NCBI GenBank assembly: GCA_030068145.1
Contig: JAPJBO010000359.1
Coordinates: 62,001-126,000, forward strand
Origin: Diplonema papillatum
Taxonomy: Eukaryota > Euglenozoa > Diplonemea > Diplonemida > Diplonemidae
DNA length: 64,000 bases
Direction of reading: 5' to 3'
The notes under the pieces are model-generated. The model saw only the letters and a list, made by a program, of their open reading frames with translations, searched no databases and had not been told where the DNA came from. Position numbers and translations under genes: made by a program. Shown one piece after another: positions 17,784 to 28,125 of the stretch. Positions within the stretch are counted from its first letter, which is position 1; each line of letters starts with the position of its first letter.

Positions 17784-20039
17784 TCACGCCGCGACGGATA
17801 CTGTGACGCGGGCCTCGTCGTTGAAGGAGAACACCCAGTCGCCCAGAACTGCAACGCGGACGCCGGCAGCGTTGACGACCGACAGTGCGTGGACCGGCAG
17901 CGAGAACACGGGCGTTTGCGTGCCCATGGGCTCCAGGTGGAACTTCTCGGAGCCGACGAAGAACTTGATCGGCATCCCTCCGTTCTGCACGGTGCCGTCG
18001 CCGCCGGGCGGGTATGCGAAGCAGATGACGCTGACGGCGCTCTGCCGAGTCCCAACGTTTTCAACGGTCACTTTGACCGTCGAGAGGATCGTCGAATCTG
18101 CCCTGGGTGAGTACGCGTGGGTCAACTCCGCCTGCGTGATCGCGTTGTTGACGTCTGCCAACGACACGGCAGCTGGGTTCGGACCCGCCGTGTACGAGAA
18201 GTTGGTGTACGACAAGCCGTATCCGAACGGGTACAACACGGGGCCGGAGAAGAATCGGTACGTTCTTCCCGGGAAGTTCGAAGCGGTGTTCGCGCGCCAG
18301 TTCATGTCGAGCATGTTTAACGTCGTAGTGTAGTTGGTGTAGTACTGCGTGTGCGGGAAACGTCCCGACGGGTTTGCGTCTCCGAACACGACGTTCGCCA
18401 ACGCCTCGCCACCATACATGCCCGGGTATCCCACCCACATGATCCCGTGCACGTTCGGGTTGTCCCTCGCGATGCTGAAGTCGACAGACCCGCCCGCCAT
18501 GACGACCACCAACAGCGGCTTTCCGTTGGTCGCATTCGCCACCGCGTCGATCAAGTCGTTCTGGTACCCGGGCAGGCTGATGAAGGTCCTGTCCAAGTTC
18601 TCTTCCTCCACCGTGTGGTTGATCCCGATGACCAACACAGTCGCGTCGGCCTTGCCGGCGGCCGCCGTTGCCGCCGCGAAGCCGGTTTGACTGCCGCAGT
18701 CGACGTCGCAGCCCTGCACGAAAACCGTGTTCGGCACCTTCGTCTTGAACCCGGCAAAGGGAGAGACCAGAACCGGAGCCGTCCCGTAGTAGTTCCCCTG
18801 CATCGTCGTCGTCGCGTTCGCATTCGGTCCAATGACGGCGAGCGACGTGATCGACGAAAGGGACAGCGGGAACACGTGGTTCGTGTTCTTCGCGAGGACG
18901 GTGCCCTGCTCAGCGGCCTCGAGGGCGAGCTGCTGGTGCATGGGCGTGTTCGCGTCCTTCGCCCAGGTGTAGTTGAAGAACGGGCCTTGGTTCTCCTTCG
19001 GGTCGAACATCCCGACCATGATTTGCACCCCGAAGAGGTGCACCAACGCGGTGTCGATGCTCTGGATCGTCACCGTCTTGTTGCCGAGGGACGACGCCAG
19101 ATTCGTGATAAAAAAATCCCCGCAGTCGCTGTCCATGCCGGCGTTCAGCACGGCCGCCGACGTGAGATTCGCGGGCAAGTACTCGTGCGTGTTCGGAATG
19201 TCACTGACCGCGCCGCAGTCGGAGGTGATGTACCCGGTGAAGTTCCACTCGCCCCGCGCGATGCCGTTCATGATCCGACCATTCGCGCAGCTCGGCACTC
19301 CATTGACGGAGTTGTAGCTGCACATGATCCCGACTCCCTTCGCGTTGTAGATACAATCGTGGAACGCCGGCAGGTACGTGTCTGCCTCGTCTTGGTCGTT
19401 GATGATCGCGTCGAAGTAATTTCTGTTCGTCCTGTTGATATTGTCCAGGTCGTACCCGTAATAATGCTTGCAGCACGCCGCTGCTTGGATGAACCCGTTC
19501 GCCGGCGACTGCAGGCCCTCGACGAACGCCTGTGCGTAGTCACCGGTGTGCCACGGGTCCTCCCCGGGGGTTTCCTGCCCCCTCCCCCACCTCGGATCGC
19601 GGATGAGGTTGATGTTCGGGTCCCAGTAGGTCAGCCCGGCGTGGCCTGCGTTGTAGAAGGACCGCGCTTCTTTACCGACGGCTTGCCCGATCATCTTGAA
19701 GAGCGTCTTGTTGAATGACGCGGCGGTCGCGATGACCTGCGGGAAGCTCGTGGCATACGGCGTCGGCGCCGCGAAGTCGTCGCCCGGCGCGTAGGCAAAC
19801 CCGTGGAGGCCCACGTTCCACCACTGGTACCCTCCCAGCCCGAGGGAAGGCACCGGCTGAGCGAAGTCGTTCGTCTGCGAAATCTTCTCCGCGGTCGTCA
19901 GGCGGGAGACGATGTACCGGGCGCGCTGCTCGGGCGTCATCGACGTGTTGCAGGCCGGCGTGCCCACCAGCGGCCCTGTGTCGCACGGTCTGTCCGGGGC
20001 GGCCACCGCCAGGGCGACCGCGAAACCGAAGACGAGCAT
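17784..20039 (-). CDS. GH3 copy 2: secreted beta-xylosidase-like glycoside hydrolase
   Basis: The start is placed at the internal ATG of MLVFGFAVALAVAA because it aligns with copy 1 and gives the same 751 aa with a signal peptide. The upstream in-frame codons read like a 5' leader. Nucleophile Asp274 lies in GYITSDCGAV; the WGRGQETPGEDP and CCKHYYGYD motifs match copy 1; the acid/base motif is VEEENLDR near 477. The fibronectin-III-like C terminus is almost identical to copy 1 over the last ~130 residues. The middle differs more, notably around 195-225 (the substrate-loop area), 275-315 and 420-485. Single exon, stop TGA. ACAAAAGGGAACATG surrounds the start. Confidence 0.92.
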   Translation of the reverse strand: MLVFGFAVALAVAAPDRPCDTGPLVGTPACNTSMTPEQRARYIVSRLTTAEKISQTNDFAQPVPSLGLGGYQWWNVGLHGFAYAPGDDFAAPTPYATSFPQVIATAASFNKTLFKMIGQAVGKEARSFYNAGHAGLTYWDPNINLIRDPRWGRGQETPGEDPWHTGDYAQAFVEGLQSPANGFIQAAACCKHYYGYDLDNINRTNRNYFDAIINDQDEADTYLPAFHDCIYNAKGVGIMCSYNSVNGVPSCANGRIMNGIARGEWNFTGYITSDCGAVSDIPNTHEYLPANLTSAAVLNAGMDSDCGDFFITNLASSLGNKTVTIQSIDTALVHLFGVQIMVGMFDPKENQGPFFNYTWAKDANTPMHQQLALEAAEQGTVLAKNTNHVFPLSLSSITSLAVIGPNANATTTMQGNYYGTAPVLVSPFAGFKTKVPNTVFVQGCDVDCGSQTGFAAATAAAGKADATVLVIGINHTVEEENLDRTFISLPGYQNDLIDAVANATNGKPLLVVVMAGGSVDFSIARDNPNVHGIMWVGYPGMYGGEALANVVFGDANPSGRFPHTQYYTNYTTTLNMLDMNWRANTASNFPGRTYRFFSGPVLYPFGYGLSYTNFSYTAGPNPAAVSLADVNNAITQAELTHAYSPRADSTILSTVKVTVENVGTRQSAVSVICFAYPPGGDGTVQNGGMPIKFFVGSEKFHLEPMGTQTPVFSLPVHALSVVNAAGVRVAVLGDWVFSFNDEARVTVSVAA

Positions 20040-20224
20040 GTTCCCTTTTGTCCCGTTTAGTACCAAAACCGTACACCGCGAGAGTAGGAGAAAGTAGAAA
20101 AGGGAAACTAGAGTTTTCGTTGACCGCACTACCCTGAGCCCAAATCCTGGACGTGGTTTCAGGTGGCAAATTTGGCAAATGATCATGATCAGAAGGTCCT
20201 ACTTGGGCGGTTCAGTTTCCTCAC

Positions 20225-20450
20225 ACATTGCATGTGGCTAAAAATTCTTGTGGGCTGCCCTTGAAAGGTATCGCGCAGGGCTAAAAAAGACGTAGGCAGC
20301 GTGATTTGGTGGTTGCTCCCGAAACTCCTCACCTGAAAATGACACAGAGCCTCACACAGGGGAAAATAAAAGTAGGAAAACGATCAGCCGGCACGCACAA
20401 ACAAAACGGAGCGCCTGTATTTTGTTCAGACTACCTGATCCGGGCAGAAG
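20225..20450. other. No gene recognised
   Basis: Upstream region of GH3 copy 2; no clear promoter motif or ORF. Confidence 0.4.
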
Positions 20451-20454
20451 GAGT

Positions 20455-20745
20455 TCCGAGGGGTTTAGAGAATTCGGGATTCCGGACGAAGTACCAGGGA
20501 AAGCCTGCTACACGGAGCCAAGCTTCTCGTGTTCGGCGGTACTGCAGAGCCATGAGCCTACGGGTCAAGTGGCTACCGATTTCCCAAACTAAAGCATCAA
20601 GGCGTGGCGCACCTTGGGGCTTGACGCTCGCTGAACACAAGCTCGTCCAGACGGTCAGCAGCAGGGCAGATCGGGGCGCTGTGCTGTCTCCGACTCAAGC
20701 TTTGCAAGCTGTGGTAGACCGTCACGTTCCTGGACCAGGAGCGGC
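20455..20745 (+). repeat. Dispersed repeat family G
   Basis: GTACCAGGGAAAGCCTGCTA, GTTCGGCGGTACTGCAGAGCC, TGGCTACCGATTTCCCAAAC and GACCGTCACGTTCCTGGACC are all repeated, same order and orientation, at 61735-62000. The two copies are roughly 90% alike. Confidence 0.85.
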
Positions 20746-20780
20746 CTTTTTCTTCTCTTCTTCTTCTTCTTCTTCTTCGG
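20745..20780. repeat. TTC microsatellite
   Basis: About nine TTC units within TTTTTCTTCTC..TTCTTCGGG at the end of the family G copy. Confidence 0.9.
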
Positions 20781-21044
20781 GTTCCGGACCGTGTTTACCT
20801 TGCGTCAGTCAGCTTTCTTGTGCGTCCCATGACGGGTTCCTCCTTTATAAGGGGAAGACCTTGCTGCGTACGCTGTTACGCAAGAGTGGGAACCACTTTT
20901 CGTAGGTGGCGTTAGGAGAAGAAATGTGAAAACTGGGTTTTGCCTAGAGGCTTTTTCGTGTTATTCTGCAGATGCTTTGAGCTATCTTTGTGTCTATATG
21001 CTTGCAGTCGTTTTCTTAACCAAAAAAGAATAGGCGTGTGTTTG

Positions 21045-21165
21045 TTTGTACGTGCCGGGGGAGGATTAGCCTGTTAGGGAGTGATAGTGAGTGAATATGA
21101 TCGGTAGGCTAATCTTCTCCCAAACACGCAAACTTCTCTTTCGTGTTTACAATTAATTGTTACTA
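21045..21165 (+). repeat. Family F repeat, clearest copy
   Basis: TGCCGGGGGAGGATTAGCCTG faces TAGGCTAATCTTCTCCC about 30 bp later, forming a hairpin with arms of about 13 bp. Confidence 0.75.
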
Positions 21166-21184
21166 CGTAAAACTGGGACACAGG

Positions 21185-21450
21185 GCGGTGGACAAGCTCG
21201 TCCTCGTACGACGAGTATCCCGGCATCTCTACGATGCTCGATGCGGAGACGAGAAAGGAGCTTACCGGAATCCCGGCCGTAGGCGTGGTGGAGAAGATGG
21301 GAACACTGGTCCTTGAGGGCTCCTGGCAACGACAGGGCCTGGATAAAGAAATGCGTAGTTTTGTTTTATTCTTTTACTTGTTAGTTGTCGACAACTTGTT
21401 TTGTGTTGAGGTGTCATTCAGATGTAAATCTAAAGCCGCCCACGTCAAAT
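21185..21450 (+). other. Possible coding remnant
   Basis: The frame SYDEYPGISTMLDAETRKE .. VGVVEKMGTLVLEGSW (about 21205-21330) has a protein-like composition. It opens without a clear start and degenerates into low-complexity code. Product not recognised; it may be chance. Confidence 0.2.
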
Positions 21451-21459
21451 TTTGTTAAG

Positions 21460-22235
21460 CAGCGGCTGCCGAAAACGAAGGAGGATCGGTCGAGGGCCAG
21501 AAGGCAATTGTGTCACGAGTTTTCGGCGGGGGAAGCGCCCGTTTTCCCCGTCTGTGCGATTTAACCTACATGTGTTCTGGATAAACCGCTGCCAACGTTC
21601 TTTTTAGCTGTAACAAATACTGTCTCCAGGGAAGCAGAAATTGGCTATCGCATAAAAGAATAGGCACCGGAGCACGAGCGGCCCCTATTCAGACCCCCCC
21701 CTTTTCCCGCCCCGCAAGCGACTGTGTGCACTTGATGGCCCGTATCTTTACACCAGCTGCGCGAAGAAGAATTCCCCCCACAAACCGCCCGCAAACCGCC
21801 GCAGGTTTCCCCCGCGCCTGGGGAAAAAAGAGCGGTTGCGGTGGGGAGCAGCGGCCACTGCTCCCCAGGGGGGCCTCCGCAGAAATTAGAGCGGCCGACG
21901 TGGCGGGGGTAGCCGCGGCCCCTCCTGAAGCTGCGCGATTTTGCGACGGCGATGACCGGCCCGGGGCTGGGAGCAGGCAGAAGAGCGCGTTGTCAAAAGA
22001 CGCCTGCAAGACCCAACGCGCGGACGCCCTTTTTCGGTGGCGATGAGCACCTGGCAAGCGTGCAGAAGTAGGTCCGCCCGGCGGCGGCGCACTCCCCCGT
22101 ACACACTTATCAGATTGCCACCGAACGCACACCAGCGCATACGCATACAGGCCTTACGTTCCGCATGCTGAACGTACTGATTTCAGCACGTTAATTTGCT
22201 TAGTTTCTTTTTGTACACATGCTGAAACAGTACGT
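21460..22235. other. No gene recognised
   Basis: GC-rich stretch with overlapping short frames on both strands; none is persuasive. Confidence 0.35.
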
Positions 22236-22275
22236 GTACACGTGCTGAGATCAGTTCGTTATCAGCACGTACTAT
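22155..22275. repeat. Inverted repeats around GTGCTGA / TCAGCAC
   Basis: ACGTGCTGA..TCAGCACGT (22237-22268 region) has 9-bp arms. Nearby GCTGAACGTACTGATTTCAGC and CTGATTTCAGTAGG add related inverted copies. It is possibly a folded RNA or protein-binding cluster. Confidence 0.5.
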
Positions 22276-22474
22276 CTTTTCTGCAGATTCATCTGGCGAA
22301 TCAACCGCAGTACCGGGGGTTCCGGTCGGCAGATCCTGCTGTTGCGGAGAGGAGGCAGAGGCAAAGACATGCAACACTGGCAGGTGAGCCCCCTATGCTC
22401 TATATATTTTTTGCCTGACCCTACGTACTGATTTCAGTAGGTATTTAGCTCCAAGACAGTTGAAGTATGGTTAA

Positions 22475-22530
22475 AGTTCGCTTGAAATTCCGGGGTTTTA
22501 GGGTCTCCGTGTGACCGTTCATGAATGGGT
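22475..22530 (+). repeat. Family I motif
   Basis: AAGTTCGCTTGAAATTCCGGGG .. GTCTCCGTGTGACC .. GAATGGGTTCT, the same block as at 24963-25025. Confidence 0.7.
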
Positions 22531-22594
22531 TCTCTTAGAGCAAGAAAGGGCTATGTGGTTACGGGTTGTATATTTTGTGCGAGTCTGCCGGTAC

Positions 22595-22770
22595 GAACAT
22601 TTCCGGAGTTGGGGCTTGCACTGATAAACGAAGCAACTGACGATCAGCATCAACTTTGTTCTTCGCGTGTACAGGGTATAAACCTCTCTGGGGGGGGGTT
22701 TCCTGTATTAGCACTTTTTTCGTTGGCTTCGTTTTCTCTTTCATGTCCAACCGTTGTTCCGGAAATGTTC
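22595..22770. mobile_element. MITE-like element, second copy (176 bp)
   Basis: Same GAACATTTCCGGA termini and interior (GGGCTTGCACTGATAAACG, TTCGCGTGTACAGGGTATAA) as 17318-17515. It lacks ~20 bp of that copy and is followed directly by a family B repeat. Confidence 0.7.
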
Positions 22771-22791
22771 CCGTCAGTACAGATGTACTAA

Positions 22792-23012
22792 TAAAAATAC
22801 TCGAGGGACTGCCTTGTGCTTACTTCGAAGGAGGCTAGAGGGGGAGAAACAATACAACTACAAAATGGGTCTTTTTTGTTGAACGCTTACGCCCGCCACT
22901 GAACCCAGATTCACCTGTGTTTCGTGTGGGCTACAGCACATTTACCTCCTTTGATCTTTTGCAACTGGCAGCCTCCTCAAGTATTTCCTACAAAGCAGGT
23001 GCTTATACAAAA
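22792..23012 (-). repeat. Family B repeat
   Basis: Complete copy from AATACTCGAGGGACTGCC to CAAAGCAGGTGCTTATAC, ending at an A-run (23010-23021). Confidence 0.88.
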
Positions 23013-23226
23013 AAAAAAAAGGCCCAGAATGTATCAATCAGCCGGCAAGCCGGCTGATCGCGTGCACACTGCTTATACAACAAAAGAAAGAGGGGGTGCT
23101 CAGCCCCCCAAAATCGCGAAAAATGGCCGAGTGCCGGGGACAAGCCTGAGTCCTGAACCCGGGCTTCACCTCCACCCCGACGTTTCGCCCTCACGGCTGA
23201 TCGGGTCGATGCTTTTCAGCCTTATC

Positions 23227-23430
23227 ACGTCCATCCGGAACAGCCTCAACGACCTGGAGCTGCATTTGACCGCCCATCACGGCTTTAGATGACCGGACCA
23301 TCCTATCTTCTGAAACTGCATCGAATTGCCTTCATCGCGGTGCGTGAGCATCTACCACGTCCATCCGGTCGATCACGGCCTTACATGGCCGGACTATCTC
23401 TGAAACTGCATCGAATTGCCTTCAACATTG
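23227..23430. repeat. Short direct duplication, ~130-bp spacing
   Basis: CACGTCCATCCGG, GATCACGGC-TTA-ATG-CCGGAC and TCTGAAACTGCATCGAATTG each occur twice (from 23227 and from 23358). Confidence 0.7.
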
Positions 23431-23764
23431 CCTGCCATCTTTCGGATTGATTTGGCTGATCTCGGGGGTTTACTGGGTAAGGCCGCGCCTGGCAAAACGC
23501 GGTGTAAAAAACAGTGGAAGAGACAACTCTACTCCAGCGGGTTGACTACTACTGCTAGTCGGCGCGGTGAGAACACATCACCGGACGCGTTGAGGACGCC
23601 CGTGTAGCTCTGCTACCATTCCTACGCAAAGGCAAGACAACAACAAGCGGGAGCGCAAAGGAAGACAAAGCGAAAAAGTCTTGCTTTTCTGGCGGAAGGA
23701 CTTAAGGAAAAAAACGGGGAATTGAGGTCGGGGACGTGCGCGGGCAGGGGAGGGGGGGCGCAAG

Positions 23765-23945
23765 AACGTGCTTGGAACGCGAGTGTGCTCGACGCCGCAC
23801 CGTCTCCTATCTGCACCGGAGTTCAGTTTTTCGAGCCGCAGGTCACATAAGGCGGACCATCATCATCATCATCGCGGAACCTTAGTGTCTGCAGAGCACA
23901 ACGGCGTGAGGCTGGTTTGTCAGGCGGCTGCTCGTCTCACAGCCA
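23765..23945 (+). repeat. Family A repeat joined to an LSU fragment
   Basis: AACGTGCTTGGAACGCGAGTG .. AGGCGGACCATCATCATC .. TCAGGCGGCTGCTCG. A CAT trinucleotide run lies inside. It passes directly into LSU rRNA sequence at 23947. Confidence 0.7.
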
Positions 23946-23946
23946 A

Positions 23947-24134
23947 TGCAAATCGCTCGTCAAAGCTGGGTATAGGGGCGAAAGACCCATCGAACCATCT
24001 AGTAGCCGGTTCACTCCGAAATTCCCTCAGGATAGCTAGAGCCAAAACAGGAGTTACGCCAGGTAAAGCGAATGATTGGAGGCATTGGGGGAATCGCTTC
24101 CTCGACCTTTAAATGGGCGTGAGGACCCTGACGT
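23947..24134 (+). rRNA. LSU (28S) rRNA fragment, sense
   Basis: GCTGGGTATAGGGGCGAAAG, ATCGAACCATCTAGTAGC, CCTCAGGATAGCTAGAGCC and AAAGCGAATGATTGGAGGCA are conserved 28S landmarks in the correct order. The tail reads TCGACCTTTAAATGGG. A few dozen bases are missing relative to the usual spacing. This is the only LSU piece in sense orientation here. Confidence 0.92.
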
Positions 24135-24665
24135 AGAATCTGGTCTGTTTCGTGTGGACTACGCACATTTACCTCTTGCCGTTCCGCAAGCATTTCCTGC
24201 GAAGCAGGTGCTCATACAAACTCAGGCCCATCCTCCTCTGTGACTGCGACTCGTTAGAATGCGCTGACTCGTCTTCTTGGTGAGAAGACCTCTATAACCC
24301 TTTCAAGGAAATGCGCGTGGGGGCGGGGGGGGAGAAGCCAGCTACGGTCTAGCCTGACTAGACATGCGCCGTGGAGCGCGTTTACCATGAAGCACGAAGG
24401 GGTCTTCTATGGTACGTAGCAGAACTGGGGGAAAGTGTGGGTCGTTGTTGTTGGTGCTGGTTTTGAGGGATAAGGAAAAGTAAGAAATCGTTTTGCGGTG
24501 GTCTCCGCTGGCCCGGTAGTTTGTGCTACCGCCAACTTCTTTTACACTCGTCCTCTTCTCTTCTCACTACTGTACGTACTCTTTCACTCTTTTTCTCACT
24601 TGGGCGAGCCAAAAAAAGACGCCTGTGACCGACACCACGAACACATTCGCAATGAATGGGGGGAC
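24135..24665. other. No gene recognised
   Basis: Short frames only. TGACTGCGACTCG near 24240 is shared with the sequence after the family A copy near 6710. Confidence 0.4.
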
Positions 24666-24669
24666 GTGT

Positions 24670-25025
24670 GGATTGCAAGAACGAATGGATATGTCCTCAG
24701 CACAGCACGCTGGGTCCCGTCTGCGTCGTGTTTCAGTCCTTTAAGCCACGGGCCATCTTCGGCGCGGAACCTGAGTGTCCGCAGACCGGACAGCGGTGAG
24801 CCCGGTTTGTCGTAGGCGGCTGTTCGTCACGCGTCACAGCCAGGACCCACCCTTGCTACTAGAGCACAGGCAAATCCGTCACGGGGAGAAAGGCTTGTAC
24901 AACCGAGTTCGAGCAATCAGCTGACTCGCGAGGCCCCTGACTTGTCCTCTTTTTAGAGTTATAGTTCGCTTGAGAATCCGGGATTTTAGAGTCTCCGGGT
25001 GACCTTCGTCGAATGGGTTCTTTTA
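24670..25025 (+). repeat. Family A repeat followed by family I motif
   Basis: GGATTGCAAGAACG .. AAGCCACGGGCC .. GTCACAGCCAGGACCCACC, then GCAAATCCGTCACGGGGAG, then the family I block at 24963-25020. Confidence 0.7.
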
Positions 25026-25159
25026 ACTGGCAATCTGCGAAGCAAACTCCGCAGAGCACAGTGGATATGGGGTTGCCGTGTGGTTGAACACCAATGGCTG
25101 AAGGTTACGGGTTGTATATTTGGTGCCCGCTTTCGTTATGGGTTGTGGCTAGTGATTTT

Positions 25160-25300
25160 CGTAGGAACAATGCTTTGTAAACACGAAAGAGAACGCTGGC
25201 AGCGTGTTCGGGAGAAGATTGGCCTAACAATCATATTCACTCACTATCAATCACGAACAGGCGAATCCTCCCCCGGCACGTACAAACAAAATATGGCACT
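25160..25300 (-). repeat. Family F repeat, inverted
   Basis: GTAAACACGAAAGAGAACG .. GGAGAAGATTGGCCTAAC .. TCCTCCCCCGGCACGTACAAA is the reverse complement of the 21-kb copy. Confidence 0.75.
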
Positions 25301-25559
25301 TACTCGTGTGCTATCCTCGAGGATGAGGTCAACTGGGGCACTGTGCCCGTTTGCAAGCTACCGCGCTGCGCGGAGTTGACGACGGGGAGTTTGACGAACG
25401 AAACGATCCAAAATACATGCGTAGTACGGTGTGTCGGATATCCCCAGCACCAGGAAGCCTGCTACAATCGCTCTTGCGAAAAAGCAGCCGCTGACAGAGA
25501 TCTATAAGCACATGTCGAAGCACTCGTGGCTTCTGCATCCTCTTCTTCTTGGATACACT

Positions 25560-25876
25560 AATGGCGACGTAGACACGGAGTGTGCATAGTGCGTTGCTCA
25601 GGGTAGTCGAAGGCCTGACAATCACACTATTGCAACAAATTAACCCTCCCCCGGGATGACGAAGGCCGGGGAGAGCCGGGGGCAGTGAAGTAACGAAGCC
25701 CGCGAACGGTGGGTGGTGACCCCTCCGAACAGCCTCCCTGGCCCTGGCCCACGCCTGATGCAGCTACCCCTTAACCCGGGCGGCGGCGCTTTGGCATGAG
25801 CCAGGAACCTCAAGGGGAGCAGCGCGAGAGGCATCATCCACGCTTCAAAGGCCCACACACACTATTGCAACAAATT
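25560..25876 (+). mobile_element. GC-rich dispersed element (family C) between direct CACTATTGCAACAAATT repeats
   Basis: CACACTATTGCAACAAATT occurs at 25622 and again at 25858. The GC-rich core includes CGGGGAGAGCCGGGGGCAG, GTGGTGACCCCTCCGAACAG and AACCCGGGCGGCGGCGC. An inverted copy lacking part of the core is at 36040-36260, sharing the flank CGAAGGCCTGACAATCACAC. A core fragment is at 59736-59850. No ORF. Confidence 0.75.
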
Positions 25877-25943
25877 GACACTAATGGTGCTCCCAGTCAC
25901 GACGGCACTACAAAACGAGCGGACACGTGTTCTGTGATGTCCG

Positions 25944-26234
25944 ATGCGAAGCCGCAAGCTGCGCCTGGGTGCGAAAACGTCGCTCCCCTACTACGGGCGC
26001 TTTCATTTTTCAACGCGGCACACGGAGCCGCAGACGTTTGAACGATACTACAGTGATGAAGAGGAAGAGGACCACCCATGTCGATACGCACGTGGGGGGA
26101 AATGTTGGGTACTCGCCGGAGGATATATCGGAAAACGAAGAACTGTATTGAAGGTGGTGGCTACGCGCGGAGAGAGAGTGTGCGTCGGAAGGAAGCTTCT
26201 CACGTGGCCCTCTCGGGGAGAACCCGCGAGCTAG
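25944..26234 (+). CDS. Hypothetical 96-codon ORF
   Basis: The frame opens MRSRKLRLGAKTSLPYYGR and includes YYSDEEEEDHPCRYARGGKC and GGYIGKRRTVLKV. Acidic and basic patches give it a protein-like look. No family is recognised, there are no neighbours to link it to, and it may be an exon or chance. Confidence 0.25.
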   Translation: MRSRKLRLGAKTSLPYYGRFHFSTRHTEPQTFERYYSDEEEEDHPCRYARGGKCWVLAGGYIGKRRTVLKVVATRGERVCVGRKLLTWPSRGEPAS

Positions 26235-26279
26235 ACCGTTTCACAGCACTGCGCCCCAGTGGGTACCAGGGACATTTCT

Positions 26280-26720
26280 GCGCGGTGGAGTCTAGCCGCA
26301 GAAGCTGGAGTTAAAGAAAATACTCGACGTAGCTGCTTCGACTTCCGAATGGACGGGGGGAAATATAGAGGTAAGGGGCAAATACAATACAAACACAATC
26401 TGATTTGTTCTTCGCTTACACCACCGTGTGTTGTTTTCTCACTCAGGACTTTTGACCTGTTGTGTTTGTGTGATTTGTCGTGTAGGGGTAGACCCGCATG
26501 ACCTCACGTCCGTTCAACACGTGGTTCGGTAGTTACAGCACTTGGGATCCCTTCTGTTCTTTGTCGGGCAGCATCGTCGAGCATTTCCCTTCAAGCTGGC
26601 GCTTATGTAAAAAAGAAAAGCGGGTGGATCTACGCGTTTTTGATTGTAGCACACCCTTTTTCCGGGTGTGACTCGGACTTCAACTCCAGCTTCTGAGGCT
26701 GAACCTCACGGTGTAGAGCT
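26280..26720. repeat. Family D repeat copies
   Basis: A plus-strand copy at 26620-26715 (GGTGGATCTACGCG .. CCGGGTGTGACTCGG .. ACTCCAGCTTCTGAGGCTG) and a minus-strand end fragment near 26281-26320 (GTGGAGTCTAGCCGCAGAAG). Confidence 0.7.
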
Positions 26721-26724
26721 TACC

Positions 26725-27235
26725 CCATTTCCCTACAAGGGTGCCCGAACTCTGTTGTGGGCCGGGTGCAGTCATTCACATGTAGGTGACGTGACTCCGA
26801 AACACCTCTCGCAATGTCTTCTTTTTCTTTTTTATTTTGCGGGGGGTGACAAGTGAATTTAGAAAGAAAGACAAGCAGAAGGCTTGTACGTTGGCCTGAA
26901 AAAAAGAACGACCGCTGCGACGAACGCTGGGGGAGAACAAAGAAACCGTAAAGGAAAATGGGGGGGGCCTTTTGCGAGTTTTGGTTCAGCAAAATATGGT
27001 GCTCGATGAATTGTCATCCATTTCCCTCGTTTTGCTGCTGGGCTGATCACCTTGGAGCGGTGGTGAGGGGAAAGCTTGCTTTAACGTTTAGGCAGGACAC
27101 TGCCTCTTAATACCGGAGAAGGGGTGGGGGCAGGACGTACACGACCATTTGCGGGGTTTCAGATGTGATACAACGATAACAAGGTGTGATGACACAGCAT
27201 GTGAATGCCAAGTCACTCTGATAACGTCTTGCTCT
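26725..27235. other. No gene recognised
   Basis: Only short unconvincing frames. Confidence 0.4.
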
Positions 27236-27239
27236 GAAG

Positions 27240-27520
27240 TGCATAGTATGATACGGCGTAGTGTGGTACTCATTTGCATGCAAATGACTCCCCACTAACG
27301 CGACAAGAACCTCCCAGGGCAGGGGGGAACCTGCGGCGGTGCAGTAACGAACCTCATCCGAGTGTCCGATGAAACCCCTTGTCACCACCCAACGGCTGCG
27401 ACGCGCGTGCGAACTGTCGGACGCTAGCGTTTGTCAAGAGCATGCGTGACTCAGCCGTGTTTTGAAGGTGAGATGAGAGGCATCGGCTCACTCTGTCAAA
27501 GGACCATACCACTAACGCAA
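27240..27520 (+). mobile_element. Family E hairpin element, longest copy
   Basis: The 18-bp perfect palindrome TCATTTGCATGCAAATGA is at 27270-27287, flanked by GTAGTGTGG and CCCCACTA. The following GCGTGACTCAGCCGTGTTTT .. GTCAAAGGACCATACCAC block and its final ACTAACGCAACAAGA are shared with 51987-52110. About 130 bp between them here are absent there. Confidence 0.65.
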
Positions 27521-27524
27521 CAAG

Positions 27525-27915
27525 AAGATGCTCTGGAGAGAAATAGTATGATGACCCGAACAGTACCCCGAGAGTAACTAGACGGGTTGTCTCCCAGCTT
27601 AGTTTTTCCGTGACCGCACGTTATAAGATGCGGTGGTACGCCACGTGGTATCGACGATACTGTAAATCCCTTGCGAAGTTGGTCGTGCAGTAGACGTTGA
27701 TGACGAGTGAAAGAAATCACGTCATTGGACGGAATCGTGACATTCGGCAGACGGAGTTCTGGGTGTGTAGCTATTGAGAAAATAGGTCGCAGCAGACACA
27801 GCGCATGCTAATTCCAACTAGGAACCCAGTGTGATCGGGGCTCTCCCGAAGTGAACCTGCGTGAGGTTGCACAGTCTCTGAACACTTCCCGAGGGGGCCT
27901 CCCTTTTTCCGGCAA
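27525..27915. other. No gene recognised
   Basis: No ORF, RNA or repeat family identified. Confidence 0.4.
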
Positions 27916-28125
27916 ATCAGGGGTCTTTCAGGGACCTTTCAGGGTCCTTTCAGGGTCCTTTCAGGGTCCTTTCAGGGTCCTTTCAGGGTCCTTTCAGGGT
28001 CCTTTCAGGGTCCTTTCAGGGTCCTTTCAGGGTCCTTTCAGGGTCCTTTCAGGGTCCTTTCAGGGTCCTTTCAGGGTCCTTTCAGGGTCCTTTCAGGGTC
28101 CTTTCAGGGTCCTTTCAGGGTCCTG
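27916..28125. repeat. 11-bp minisatellite TTTCAGGGTCC, about 19 copies
   Basis: The unit repeats almost perfectly. Because 11 is not a multiple of three the frame cycles every three units, which creates the 130-codon open frame GPFRVLSGSFQ.. that I do not regard as a gene. Confidence 0.97.
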
